From the NCBI RefSeq assembly GCF_014836595.1, contig NZ_JACSQO010000009.1, forward strand, positions 1 to 64,000: a stretch of 64,000 nt of DNA, given 5' to 3'. The translations under genes and the position numbers were made by a program. Below the pieces are notes generated by a model that was not told the DNA's origin, made no database searches, and saw only the letters and a list, made by a program, of their open reading frames with translations. This document shows positions 7,899-16,195 of this stretch, in pieces. Positions within the stretch are counted from its first letter, which is position 1. Each line of letters begins with the position of its first letter. The DNA is from Psychrobacillus faecigallinarum (GTDB lineage: Bacteria > Bacillota > Bacilli > Bacillales_A > Planococcaceae).

Positions 7899-9192
7899 TT
7901 TAGAGGAACAGCTTAGAAACCTTCCGAAGCATTCTCTTACTCAAGAGGATAAAAGAAAAGTTATCCATAGTATTCGCAGTGCTGCAAAACCAAATCGTTT
8001 AAAATTTCTAAAACCGCTATCTGTATTTGTAGCAGCAGCTTGTCTTTTAATGGTTGCTTATTTAGCAAGTCCTATGTATAAATCAGAGATAACTCAAGAG
8101 TTGAAGTTAGGTCTCGGTTCAATGGAGGAACAGAATTTTTTAAAAAGCTTTGAGCTCGAAATAGCCGGCATTAAAAGCTCGGAGGTCACAATGGATTCAT
8201 CGAAGGAGACATTGCATGGAGTAAGAGTAAAAGTATTTTTGAAATCTAAGAAGCTTATACCAATCGATGTGTGGAATTCTGTAGAGTTTCGAGCTGCTAA
8301 CCCACACCTCTTCTTAAAGGATGGATATGGTATTGGAAATTCAGTAAGCTATAGTTCAACCCCGAGCGAGGATGGATACCATTATACGGTAGCTTTTGAA
8401 TCACTGTACGCAAATTATTCGGAAGTGGAAATACAAAAATTATTAGAGGCAAGCGAAGAAATCAAGTTCACTATGGAATATCAGGGGAAAATATATGAAC
8501 TAAATAATAAATCTCAAAAAACGGTTAAAGTAGAAGCGCCATTAGCTACTTCTTTTACTTTACCTGATCGAGATCAAAACGTAATAGGGCTGGATGGAAA
8601 AATTGGCATCCTTGGTCCTGAGAATTTCGTGGCAGAGGACACTCGTCGAGTTGCGAAACTCATGCTCTACTATTGGGGTAATCCTGAATCGTTAGTAGGG
8701 AAGGAATATAAAGTGGAGGCTATGAACATTTACGGAGAGACTTTTCTATTATCAGAGGGAGTATTAAGCGCTGGTTTATATAGTGAAGATGCTCACATTT
8801 TAACAAGTTTCCCGGCTTTTACGGGAGAGGGAGAATGGCAGCTTTCCTTTTACGTAGAGGAGAATTTGTTCGAGGCATTTAGAATTGAGGTTCTTCCGCC
8901 CTTACCAAAAACCGAAAACTATATCCTTTTAGATGCACCAAAAGAAATCCCAGTTGGAAAGACTCATGAACTAATCATAGAAAACCGCAGTGGTGAGGAA
9001 CAAAGTATAGAGGTACAGCTGATGAATTCAAAAGGAATAATAGAGCAAGAAAGTATATTTCAACTAGATCCCAATGCCCCTTATGATAATCAAGGAACAA
9101 TTTATCATTATCAAGGAAATATTACAATTCCAGAAAAAGGGGAATGGTCCCTTGTCATAGACGGAGAACAAACACAGCTATTTGAAAATTAA
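7879..9192 (+). CDS. Membrane-anchored anti-sigma factor of the ECF pair
   Basis: 437 residues: a cytoplasmic N-terminal segment (about 1-48) of the kind that binds sigma, one transmembrane helix (about 49-66, LSVFVAAACLLMVAYLAS) and a long extracytoplasmic region with repeated beta-rich segments. Co-transcription and a 20-base overlap with the sigma gene indicate it holds that sigma inactive until an envelope signal releases it. ATG 7879 is preferred over TTG 7873, which is only two bases from the CGGAGGG site. The extracellular part is much longer than in simple anti-sigma proteins and its ligand is unknown. Confidence 0.75.
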   Translation: MKREHDDLEEQLRNLPKHSLTQEDKRKVIHSIRSAAKPNRLKFLKPLSVFVAAACLLMVAYLASPMYKSEITQELKLGLGSMEEQNFLKSFELEIAGIKSSEVTMDSSKETLHGVRVKVFLKSKKLIPIDVWNSVEFRAANPHLFLKDGYGIGNSVSYSSTPSEDGYHYTVAFESLYANYSEVEIQKLLEASEEIKFTMEYQGKIYELNNKSQKTVKVEAPLATSFTLPDRDQNVIGLDGKIGILGPENFVAEDTRRVAKLMLYYWGNPESLVGKEYKVEAMNIYGETFLLSEGVLSAGLYSEDAHILTSFPAFTGEGEWQLSFYVEENLFEAFRIEVLPPLPKTENYILLDAPKEIPVGKTHELIIENRSGEEQSIEVQLMNSKGIIEQESIFQLDPNAPYDNQGTIYHYQGNITIPEKGEWSLVIDGEQTQLFEN

Positions 9193-9199
9193 CCAAGTA

Positions 9200-9235
9200 A
9201 AAACGCTCCCTCCAAATATGGAGAGGAGCGTTTTT
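9200..9235 (+). terminator. Terminator of the ECF operon
   Basis: CGCTCC pairs with GGAGCG and an inner CTCC/GGAG extends the stem; A and T runs flank it. Confidence 0.85.
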
Positions 9236-9413
9236 CATAGCAGAAGGTCGGGTAAAACACTAATTAATTGTGGGTTGATTGCCATTGCAATGGTTAGTCA
9301 TTAGTCATTAGTCACAAAGTAAATGGTAAATGGTCATTGGTTTGCCATCATTTAAATTGTAATGACCTCCTGCTATGCCTTGGCAAGGAGTCTCACCTTA
9401 CCAAGGATTTATG

Positions 9414-9932
9414 TTAAGCATATTTTTCTTCATCAAAGGCAATAGTAACAGAATAGTTTTTGGCATTAATAAGTCCAGATAATTTATTTGCGTCCTTCTC
9501 AAAGTCCAATGCTTTTTTTCGATATTCCTCTGGCTCATATAAGGCAACCTCTACATAAGTAGTTCCTTCGCCATAGCCTCCAAACTGGATTCTTTGTTTT
9601 TCATGGCTTCCTAACTGTTTATATACTCTTGCCTGTGCGCGTAGCTGAGTAGCAAGCTCAATTGCCTCTACGATGGTGAGAGGGTCTTCTTTATAGGTAA
9701 TTGTATTATTTAAGTTTGCCTCGTAAATAAGTCTATCAAGCTTTCGGATATCATTGCGAATATCGTTCATTTCTAAATCTATTGCTTCCACAGTTCTTAT
9801 AGGAGGAGCAGGAAGAGTCCCCTTTTCAATAACAGTGAAACCAACGCGCATGATTTCCATTTCCAATTCTTGAACTCGTTTCAATAAAATACTCTTTAGC
9901 TTCACTGCCTCTGCAAGAAGTATATGTGCCAT
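9414..9932 (-). CDS. Hypothetical alpha-helical protein, possibly DIP1984/septicolysin-like
   Basis: 172 residues, no signal peptide or membrane segment, largely helical and charged (KLKSILLKRVQELEMEI; EMNDIRNDIRKLDRLI). The arrangement, with a helical repeat and a Thr-Val-Glu-Ala step, recalls the DIP1984 (septicolysin) family, but I cannot confirm this. ATG 9932 is used because GGAGG overlaps the end of the upstream gene, ten bases before it; the upstream in-frame ATG at 9953 has no ribosome site. Four bases separate it from the B3/B4 gene, so the two are an operon. Confidence 0.7.
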   Translation of the reverse strand: MAHILLAEAVKLKSILLKRVQELEMEIMRVGFTVIEKGTLPAPPIRTVEAIDLEMNDIRNDIRKLDRLIYEANLNNTITYKEDPLTIVEAIELATQLRAQARVYKQLGSHEKQRIQFGGYGEGTTYVEVALYEPEEYRKKALDFEKDANKLSGLINAKNYSVTIAFDEEKYA

Positions 9933-9936
9933 AAAT

Positions 9937-10626
9937 TTATATCCTCCATTCAACTTGGTTATTATCTAAAATAATGCTTGCGGCTTCTCCACCATGAACT
10001 TGGGTAAACATTTGACCCATAGATTCTAATAATTTATCCGCCTCTTCTTGACCCATAGAAGGTCTTAGAAAGACTACCTGTAAAGCACTCGTTGTATGTT
10101 CTGTAACAGCTGTCCGCTTAGAATCGACAAATGGACTTCCAAATGCTTCAACTTCATCTTGAAGTGTTAAAATCCCACTTAAGTTGTTTTCTCTACCATT
10201 CAGCCCAAGGTAGCTTGTTTCTTTATTGCCAACTGTGAGGAAGATATCCCCTTTAACCTCATCCAGATCATAAATTCCTAATGGAATTTCATATCTCATG
10301 GAGAAGAAGTTATTTAAATCTACAGCAGAATGCATAGGTGTGATATAATTTTGTTTTGCAATCCTTCTATACATTGCTTCCATGGAAGGACGATAACGAT
10401 TCGGGTCCGCTCCAAGCTTTTTCCAAAGAGCTCGCCATTCCTTTATTCCTTCAAAATCATTAACAGATTTTTCCTCTAGTTCGAAGAATAATTGTTCTTG
10501 AAATAATTGGAGACGCCCCTTAAGCATTTGTGGCGAAGTGGATACAATAATTTTGTTATAATAAATAAGGCCGATTTTAAAAGTAGGCTCTATTTGTAAT
10601 AGAGCTGTATCTAATTTTACAAACAT
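9937..10626 (-). CDS. B3/B4 tRNA-binding domain protein
   Basis: 229 residues resembling the stand-alone B3/4 fold found in the beta subunit of phenylalanyl-tRNA synthetase. Supporting features are KEWRALWKKLGADPNRYRPS (residues near 62-81), the AVDLNNFFSMRYEIPLGIYD segment and the late PFVDSKRTAVT segment, all typical of family members. In synthetases this domain contacts tRNA or edits; the role of the free-standing protein is not established. It leads a two-gene operon divergent from queG. Confidence 0.8.
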   Translation of the reverse strand: MFVKLDTALLQIEPTFKIGLIYYNKIIVSTSPQMLKGRLQLFQEQLFFELEEKSVNDFEGIKEWRALWKKLGADPNRYRPSMEAMYRRIAKQNYITPMHSAVDLNNFFSMRYEIPLGIYDLDEVKGDIFLTVGNKETSYLGLNGRENNLSGILTLQDEVEAFGSPFVDSKRTAVTEHTTSALQVVFLRPSMGQEEADKLLESMGQMFTQVHGGEAASIILDNNQVEWRI

Positions 10627-10683
10627 TTTAAACCATCCTTGTATATATTTTCTTCATTGTAACATAAAGAAAGGAGAACTCTA

Positions 10684-11823
10684 GTGAATATAAACCAGTT
10701 TCAACAAAACCTCATAGAATATGCTGCTACCATTGGAATTGATAAAATTGGGTTTACCACTGTTTCTCCATTTCATGAGTTGAAAAATAGATTGATTCGC
10801 CAGCAGGAGCTAGGATATGCTTCAGGCTTCGAAGAGCCTGACCTTGATAAAAGAACTCACCCTGAGCTTTTATTGGAGGAAGCACAAAGTATTATTTCGA
10901 TTGCAATTGCTTATCCATCTAAGATGAAGAACGCTCCACAAAGTGTAAAGGGAGCTAGAAGGGGAATATTTGCTAGAGCATCTTGGGGAATAGATTACCA
11001 CACAGTTTTAAGAGAAAAGCTTGCTCAATTAGAATTATATATTTTAACGCATATACCAGATGCTAGACTACGTTCTATGGTCGACACTGGTGAGTTGTCT
11101 GATCGTGCTGTTGCTGAACGCTCCGGGATTGGCTGGAGTGCAAAAAACTGTTCCATAATCACACCAGAGTTTGGATCCTATGTCTATTTGGGTGAAATGA
11201 TTTCCTCTATTCCCTTTGCACCGAGTGAACAGATGGAGGATCAGTGTGGGGACTGCAGTCTTTGTTTAGACGTTTGCCCTACTGGAGCTTTAATAGAAGG
11301 TGGTCAGCTTAATGCACAGCGATGTATCGCCTTTATCACTCAGACAAAAACGATGGTTCCAGATGAGTTTCGAGCAAAGATAGGAAATAGAATTTATGGC
11401 TGTGATACATGTCAAACGGTTTGCCCAAAAAACAAAGGCAAGGCTAATTTACACCAAGAGGCCTTCACGCCTGATCCAGAGTTAGTGAAGCCTTTACTTT
11501 TACCACTGTTAAGCATGTCAAATCGGACCTTTAAAGAAACGTATGGGCATATGTCTGGTTCGTGGAGAGGAAAGAATCCTATTCAGCGGAACGCAATCAT
11601 TGCATTGGCTCATTTTAAAGAAGAGGCAGCTGTTCCCACTCTTATAGAACTCATGCTTCACGATGCAAGACCAGTAATTCGAGGGACTGCAGCATGGGCA
11701 ATAGGGAAGATTAATACAGAGGAAGGCTTAATTGCCTTAAAGAAAGCCGAAAAAAAGGAACAAGAAGAACAGGTAATAGAAGAGATTCGTAAGGGTCTTG
11801 CATTTTACACAATTCAAAATTAG
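10684..11823 (+). CDS. queG: Epoxyqueuosine reductase
   Basis: Performs the last step of queuosine synthesis in tRNA, reducing epoxyqueuosine using cobalamin and two [4Fe-4S] clusters. Cysteines C188, C191, C194 and C198 (CGDCSLCLDVCP) and C214, C240, C243 and C247 (CDTCQTVCP) supply the clusters; D134 in MVDTGELSDRA matches the catalytic Asp. The C-terminal 80 residues look like HEAT repeats (AVPTLIELMLHDARPVIRGTAAWAIG). Length 379 is normal. GTG start with GGAGAAC upstream. It is followed closely by another tRNA-modification gene, trmL. Confidence 0.95.
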   Translation: MNINQFQQNLIEYAATIGIDKIGFTTVSPFHELKNRLIRQQELGYASGFEEPDLDKRTHPELLLEEAQSIISIAIAYPSKMKNAPQSVKGARRGIFARASWGIDYHTVLREKLAQLELYILTHIPDARLRSMVDTGELSDRAVAERSGIGWSAKNCSIITPEFGSYVYLGEMISSIPFAPSEQMEDQCGDCSLCLDVCPTGALIEGGQLNAQRCIAFITQTKTMVPDEFRAKIGNRIYGCDTCQTVCPKNKGKANLHQEAFTPDPELVKPLLLPLLSMSNRTFKETYGHMSGSWRGKNPIQRNAIIALAHFKEEAAVPTLIELMLHDARPVIRGTAAWAIGKINTEEGLIALKKAEKKEQEEQVIEEIRKGLAFYTIQN

Positions 11824-11835
11824 GAAGTGGAAACA

Positions 11836-12309
11836 TTGAGTATTAATGTTGTATTATATCAACCAGAAATTCCTGCCAATACAGGTAATATTGCTAGAAC
11901 CTGCGCAGGAACAGGAGCTAAGCTACACCTTATTCGTCCATTAGGTTTTTCTACAGACGATAAAATGTTAAAGCGTGCAGGACTTGATTATTGGGAGCAT
12001 GTAGATATTACTTATTATGATGGGTTAGAAGAGTTTTTCGCAGCACATCCTGAAGGTGAATATTATTTAATCACTAAGTTTGGTGCGAAGCCGCATACTA
12101 CGTTTGACTTTAGCGATTCAGATAAAGAACATTTCTTTATATTTGGACGTGAAACGAAGGGACTTCCTCGTGACTTCATTGACGCACATCCAGATCGCGC
12201 CCTTCGAATTCCTATGAATGATAATATTCGATCCTTGAACTTATCGAACACTGCAGCAATTCTTATATACGAAGCATTGCGCCAACAGGATTATCCAAAC
12301 TTACATTAA
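11836..12309 (+). CDS. trmL: tRNA (cytidine/uridine-34 2'-O)-methyltransferase
   Basis: SPOUT-class methyltransferase of 157 residues that methylates the wobble ribose of tRNA-Leu isoacceptors with S-adenosylmethionine. Family motifs visible: YQPEIPANTGNIARTC at the N-terminus, FGRETKGLP and the knot segment IPMNDNIRSLNLSNTAAI. The TTG at 11836 (product MSINVVLYQPE) fits AGGAAGTGG upstream and the usual family N-terminus better than the in-frame GTG at 11827, four bases after the queG stop. Co-transcribed with queG. Confidence 0.93.
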   Translation: MSINVVLYQPEIPANTGNIARTCAGTGAKLHLIRPLGFSTDDKMLKRAGLDYWEHVDITYYDGLEEFFAAHPEGEYYLITKFGAKPHTTFDFSDSDKEHFFIFGRETKGLPRDFIDAHPDRALRIPMNDNIRSLNLSNTAAILIYEALRQQDYPNLH

Positions 12310-12310
12310 A

Positions 12311-12347
12311 AAAACGGACGAAGTCTTATAAAGACTCGTCCGTTTTT
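12311..12347 (+). terminator. Terminator of the queG-trmL operon
   Basis: Long stem ACGGACGAAGTCTT paired with AAGACTCGTCCGT (one bulge) followed by T residues. Confidence 0.88.
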
Positions 12348-12361
12348 ATGTTGAATATTAA

Positions 12362-12457
12362 TTATTTTTCAGATGCACCTGGTTTGTCGTCGTATCCTGC
12401 AGTGAAAATTGCAGAAAGAAACGTAATACAAACGCCAAGAATAAGGATTAGTTTCAT
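12362..12457 (-). CDS. Small secreted or membrane peptide (31 aa)
   Basis: ORF with a strong ribosome site (GGAGGCGC, 7 bases before the ATG). The peptide has a hydrophobic N-terminal helix (KLILILGVCITFLSAIFTA) followed by a short polar tail (GYDDKPGASEK). It could be a single-pass membrane miniprotein or a signal-like peptide. It is convergent with trmL. No function is known to me; the clear ribosome site and codon usage argue that it is real. Confidence 0.6.
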   Translation of the reverse strand: MKLILILGVCITFLSAIFTAGYDDKPGASEK

Positions 12458-12617
12458 ACTTAAGCGCCTCCTATATATATTCTAATCATTAGTATAACCT
12501 AATTCTTGAAAAAATGAAACGAAACAATAATACGAAATTATGTCCGAATTATTTCATGTTAAAGTTGCATGTAACGTGTGATTCTACTAGGATAGATAAA
12601 AAGGAGTGATTTTTTAA

Positions 12618-12800
12618 ATGGATAATTTGAAAAATGGTCCAGAGAACGGTTCAATGGCAACAAACATGGACGAAGTAAAAACATTAGGTAAACAAATGGA
12701 ACGAATGAGAGATAACCAAGAGCTAGAAGAAGATAATCGTGTATCAGACCCTGCACAGTCCGACAGTGCTACAATTATGAAGAAGAGGAAAGACGACTGA
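12618..12800 (+). CDS. Small acidic hydrophilic protein (60 aa)
   Basis: The product is hydrophilic, rich in Asn, Asp, Glu and Lys, without membrane segments (MDNLKNGPENGSMATNMDEV ... MKKRKDD). AAGGAGTG lies 9 bases before the ATG and a terminator overlaps the stop codon, so this is a complete transcription unit. The composition resembles the small intrinsically disordered proteins common in spore formers, but no family is recognised. Confidence 0.65.
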   Translation: MDNLKNGPENGSMATNMDEVKTLGKQMERMRDNQELEEDNRVSDPAQSDSATIMKKRKDD

Positions 12801-12817
12801 TTCTTCAGTCGTTTTTT
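12793..12817 (+). terminator. Terminator of the 60-aa gene
   Basis: ACGACTGA and TCAGTCGT form an 8-bp stem with a four-base loop, followed by six T; the stem contains the stop codon. Confidence 0.85.
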
Positions 12818-12838
12818 CTTGAAAGTTAAAGCTGTAAA

Positions 12839-13150
12839 GCTGCCTCCTCGCATGTCCCCATTTGCTTGTCGGGGCAAACATAGGCACTTGCGCTTTTCTA
12901 ATTGTCTAGCTCCATCGCCTTGCCCCTCGGGGTCAAATAGGAAAATACTGCGGTGGCTGAGAAGCTGCCTCCTCGCATTTTCCCATTTGCCTGTCGGGGC
13001 AGATATAGGCGATTGCGCTTTTCTTATTGTCTAGCTCCATCGCCTTGCCCCTCGGGGTCAAATAGGAAAATACTGCGGTGGCTGAGGAGCTGCCTCCTCG
13101 CATTTTCCCATTTGCCTGTCGGGGCAAATATAGGCGATTGCGCTTTTCTA
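12839..13150. repeat. Tandem repeat, period 125 bp, about 2.5 copies
   Basis: Copies start at 12839, 12964 and 13089 (GCTGCCTCCTCGCAT each time), exactly 125 bp apart; the third is cut after about 62 bp. Each unit contains TGTCGGGGCA, GCGCTTTTCT, and TGTCTAGCTCC followed by the small palindrome CCCCTCGGGG. Units differ by only a few bases. Such units are a widespread type of intergenic repeat in Bacillaceae/Planococcaceae; I see no coding pattern. A degenerate relative lies at 43139-43193. Confidence 0.9.
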
Positions 13151-13174
13151 CATAAAAAGGGAAGGATGATGTAA

Positions 13175-14008
13175 ATGGAATTACTAGAGAATTCAACAAA
13201 GAGACTGGCTAATGGAGTGGAGATGCCACGTATTGGATTAGGAGTATATAAAATGACAGAGCCAGAAGTTGCTCTAAAAGCTATTACCTATGCTTTGGAA
13301 TCTGGTTACCGTCATGTTGATACGGCTTCTCTCTACGCAAATGAAAATGAGGTTGGAGAGGCAGTACGAGCTTCTGGAATTTCACGTAATGAAATATTTG
13401 TTACTACTAAGGTTTGGAATACAGATCAGGGCTATGACCAAACTTTAAGAGCTTTTGAAAAGTCATTGAAGCTATTAGGAATGGATTATGTAGATTTATA
13501 TTTAACACATTGGCCAGTTGCTGACAGTTTTGTAGATACATATCGTGCCATCGAGCGTTTGTACGAGGAAAAACTTATTCGAGCAACAGGAGTGTCTAAT
13601 CATAACCAGCATCACCTTGAAGCTATAGCAGCTAAGGCTAATATTAAGCCTATGGTCAATCAAATTGAGTGTCACCCTCGTTTGACGCAGTATGATTTAC
13701 GAGAATATTGTGCTTCTCAAGGTATTGCAGTTACCTCTTGGTCCCCACTTGCAAGAGGTGGATTACTTGGGGAACCAACTCTGTCTCGAATAAGTGATAA
13801 GTACGGAAAGTCTACCGCTCAGGTAATTATCCGTTGGCATTTACAGCATGATTTAATTGTTATTCCAAAGTCTGTAACGCCTGAAAGAATACACGAAAAT
13901 TTTGATGTCTTTGATTTTGAATTATCGTTTGAGGATATGAAAAACATTGATGCACTCAATCTAAATGAGCGTACTGGAGCAGACCCAGACAATTTTAGCT
14001 TTAAATAA
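13175..14008 (+). CDS. Aldo/keto reductase
   Basis: NAD(P)H-dependent reductase of aldehydes and ketones, 277 residues (TIM barrel). Catalytic tetrad visible: D49, Y54, K79 and H112 (HVDTASLY, TTKVW, LTHWP). The C-terminal IPKSV..ERI.EN.DVFDF pattern binds the cofactor phosphate. Closest in style to the Bacillus YvgN/YtbE methylglyoxal-glyoxal reductases, so detoxification of dicarbonyls is a fair guess. GAAGGATG lies six bases before the ATG. It stands alone with its own strong terminator. Confidence 0.9.
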   Translation: MELLENSTKRLANGVEMPRIGLGVYKMTEPEVALKAITYALESGYRHVDTASLYANENEVGEAVRASGISRNEIFVTTKVWNTDQGYDQTLRAFEKSLKLLGMDYVDLYLTHWPVADSFVDTYRAIERLYEEKLIRATGVSNHNQHHLEAIAAKANIKPMVNQIECHPRLTQYDLREYCASQGIAVTSWSPLARGGLLGEPTLSRISDKYGKSTAQVIIRWHLQHDLIVIPKSVTPERIHENFDVFDFELSFEDMKNIDALNLNERTGADPDNFSFK

Positions 14009-14011
14009 TAC

Positions 14012-14053
14012 AAAAAGGTCATTACTGAGGGGATATCAGTAATGACCTTTTTT
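14012..14053 (+). terminator. Terminator of the aldo/keto reductase gene (copy A of a repeated hairpin)
   Basis: GGTCATTACTGA and TCAGTAATGACC form a 12-bp perfect stem extended by A/T pairs. Nearly the same hairpin recurs at 16081-16126. Confidence 0.9.
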
Positions 14054-14190
14054 ATGCGCTGTTATTATTTGATTGTAAGAATTTTCCCTGAGAGAAAGTA
14101 TAGGAAGTTATAAAAGGGAAAACAGCGTCAATAAAGGGGGTTTATCTTAATATTTCCCATAAGGCGATACTTTATACAAAAAAATTGAAA

Positions 14191-14270
14191 TTGATTTACG
14201 CTTTCACACATGTTGTGATGTCTTATCTGTCTCACACATCCCAACGGAGTCGCCGTCTGCCGCTACAATC
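14191..14270. repeat. Shortened copy of the large Bacillales intergenic repeat (R3)
   Basis: Shares TTGATTTACGCT, GTGATGTCTTATCTG, GGAGTCGCCG and CTGCCGCT in the same order with the elements at 24551-24680 and 24785-24917 but lacks their central 50 bases. The rest of the gap 14054-14396 shows no gene. Confidence 0.65.
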
Positions 14271-14396
14271 AACAAAGAGGGTTCGTTTAAAGTTGGTAAA
14301 GAACTATTTAAGAAACAACTGAAATAAGAAGGGAATAATAATCTTTTCTAAAAATTATGTTAGAAGGTATGATGTTTCTTCAAGGAGGGATTACTA

Positions 14397-15101
14397 ATGA
14401 CAAAAGAGAGGATTTTACCTAAACCGGATAGATATGCTGTTTGTTCGACAGAAGGTATTCCAATTAAGGAATATTACAAAGGAGTATTTGAGGAAGTTTT
14501 TCTCTTTTTTCATCCTTTTATTCAACCAAAAACGATTACTTATGAACTCTTTGAGCCAGATACATATCCAATGATAAATGACATTATAAAACATTGTGAG
14601 ATGCTTACTTGGAAACAGTTTTTAAAAATATCTAAGATTGAAAACTATAAACAATTGGATATTGGACTAAGAACTAGTATTTCAGGGCTAAATAAGAATG
14701 TTGCAAATGAAGATGTAGCTAAGACAATTCTAGATGTATGTAAAAATGAAGAGATTATTGCTCCCTCGGAGGGATGTTTTCCAGTACTGTTAATAACAGG
14801 TTTACTTGAGAGTATAAAAAAAGAAGGACATGAATGGATTTGGTATGGTGATGAATTAGGTACAGAGCGAAAATTAGAATATATTGATGATTTAGTTGGA
14901 GATTGTAACGCATTTCCTAACCATCCAATAAACCTCTTTACTCATGATCATAGTATACTGTTAACCACCCATTGGGATAGTCATTTCTCCATGTTGTGCT
15001 CAGATAAAAATACAGTAAATAAAATAGTTAAATCTTGTAATCTGGAAGGCTTTTATTGTGGTGAACGCACTAAAATATACTGGAGTTTATATCAATGCTA
15101 A
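14397..15101 (+). CDS. Uncharacterised cytoplasmic protein (234 aa)
   Basis: No signal peptide or membrane helices. Notable segments: FLFFHPFIQPKTITYELFEPDTYP (about 38-61, opening quoted in part), an acidic ILDVCKNEEIIAPSEG stretch, and a C-terminal half rich in His, Trp and Cys (FTHDHSILLTTHWDSHFSMLC). It may belong to one of the Bacillus families of unknown function such as DUF2711, which I cannot confirm. AAGGAGGG precedes the ATG by 8 bases. It starts a run of three unrelated small genes enclosed by two copies of the same terminator hairpin. Confidence 0.75.
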   Translation: MTKERILPKPDRYAVCSTEGIPIKEYYKGVFEEVFLFFHPFIQPKTITYELFEPDTYPMINDIIKHCEMLTWKQFLKISKIENYKQLDIGLRTSISGLNKNVANEDVAKTILDVCKNEEIIAPSEGCFPVLLITGLLESIKKEGHEWIWYGDELGTERKLEYIDDLVGDCNAFPNHPINLFTHDHSILLTTHWDSHFSMLCSDKNTVNKIVKSCNLEGFYCGERTKIYWSLYQC

Positions 15102-15181
15102 CAAACATTCTTTATAGAAGGTAGGATAATTATCTCTCAATGTAGAAATAATTACCAGGTGACATAATAGAGGAGGAAAAT

Positions 15182-15499
15182 ATGAGTAAATTTAGTTTGT
15201 TTATTAAGTTTATAGTACAAGAAGGCGAACGAGACGCAATGGTAGATATTTTGTTAGAAGCAGCAGAATCAATGAAAAATCTGGATGAATGTGAGATATA
15301 TCTAATAAACATTTCTGAAAGTGAACTAAACTCTGTTTATGTTTATGAAGTGTGGAGCAATGAAAATGCCCATCAAGCTTCTCTTACTCATGAAGCTACT
15401 CAAGAATTAATAAAACGTGCAAAACCATTTATTACTGGAATGGAAAGAATCCGCACCTTAGAAACAAAGGGTGGGAAAGGTATTTTATCGAATTTCTAA
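15182..15499 (+). CDS. Antibiotic biosynthesis monooxygenase (ABM) domain protein, YgiN-like
   Basis: 105 residues forming a single ferredoxin-like ABM domain: beta strand FSLFIKFIVQ, helix DAMVDILLEAAESM, strand EIYLINISE, strand SVYVYEVWSN and helix ALTHEAT-like SLTHEATQELIKRA. Members include quinol oxidases (YgiN), heme-degrading enzymes and polyketide-ring oxidases; the substrate here cannot be deduced. AGAGGAGG lies six bases before the ATG. Confidence 0.8.
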   Translation: MSKFSLFIKFIVQEGERDAMVDILLEAAESMKNLDECEIYLINISESELNSVYVYEVWSNENAHQASLTHEATQELIKRAKPFITGMERIRTLETKGGKGILSNF

Positions 15500-15581
15500 T
15501 AGACCACGGTGCTATCTTTAGTAACAAAGGACAGCATTACTTTGGAACTTAACAAGCTTTAACAGAAATGAGGGGTGCCAA

Positions 15582-15992
15582 ATGTCATTTGATGAGCTGA
15601 CGAAAGAAGAAGGATATCATATTTCTTTTGAGAGTATTTCCGAACCTCGAAAAGATGAAGTTCAGCTTAGAATAATAGTAAATCAAAGTAAGAATCCAAC
15701 AGACTTACTTATTTATCCCCACCCAGATAGCAAGGTGACGAGGTTACAAATTGATTTTAAAAACTATATAACGTATTCCGTTATCTACGATGACTATACA
15801 CGTTGGAATAATAAGGAGGAATTTCAAGGTGATTCCTTCGTAATTTATAAAAGGTCAAATTTATTAAGCTCTCTTCCAAAAGTTAATTCGTATTTTCCAA
15901 ATGGTACACTTGTACATTACTCATTACATTGTATTGAACATATAGTAAATATAATTTCAGTATATGAACCAATAATTATAGAAATAGATTAA
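15582..15992 (+). CDS. Hypothetical protein (136 aa)
   Basis: A soluble beta-rich product with no recognised motifs (LQIDFKNYITYSVIYDDY, GTLVHYSLHCIEHIVNIIS). GAGGGG lies seven bases before the ATG and the frame is maintained, so the gene appears intact. Very low GC. It is last in the three-gene stretch between the paired terminator hairpins. Confidence 0.6.
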   Translation: MSFDELTKEEGYHISFESISEPRKDEVQLRIIVNQSKNPTDLLIYPHPDSKVTRLQIDFKNYITYSVIYDDYTRWNNKEEFQGDSFVIYKRSNLLSSLPKVNSYFPNGTLVHYSLHCIEHIVNIISVYEPIIIEID

Positions 15993-16080
15993 AATCGTAT
16001 TATCATTGTTATGCAAAGCTTTGATGAATCAATCAAAATTAGCGCACAGGATCAGAACTAGACAATTTTAAATGTATATA

Positions 16081-16126
16081 AAAAATGGTCATTACTGAGG
16101 GGAATATCAGTAATGACCATTTTTTT
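16081..16126. terminator. Bidirectional terminator (copy B of the repeated hairpin)
   Basis: ATGGTCATTACTGA and TCAGTAATGACCAT form a 14-bp stem with A and T runs on the two sides; it serves the small + strand genes and the convergent permease gene. The stem and loop are nearly those of 14012-14053. Confidence 0.88.
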
Positions 16127-16195
16127 GCTACTATTACATTGGGAAAAATCTTATGTAAATGAAGGGAAAGCATCTGTTATACTAAGCGGTTCCTC

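Noticed and set aside
12819..13199. Overlapping ORFs of 71-88 codons on both strands
   Set aside because: They arise inside the 125-bp tandem repeat; the same sequence is open in several frames and none has a ribosome site.
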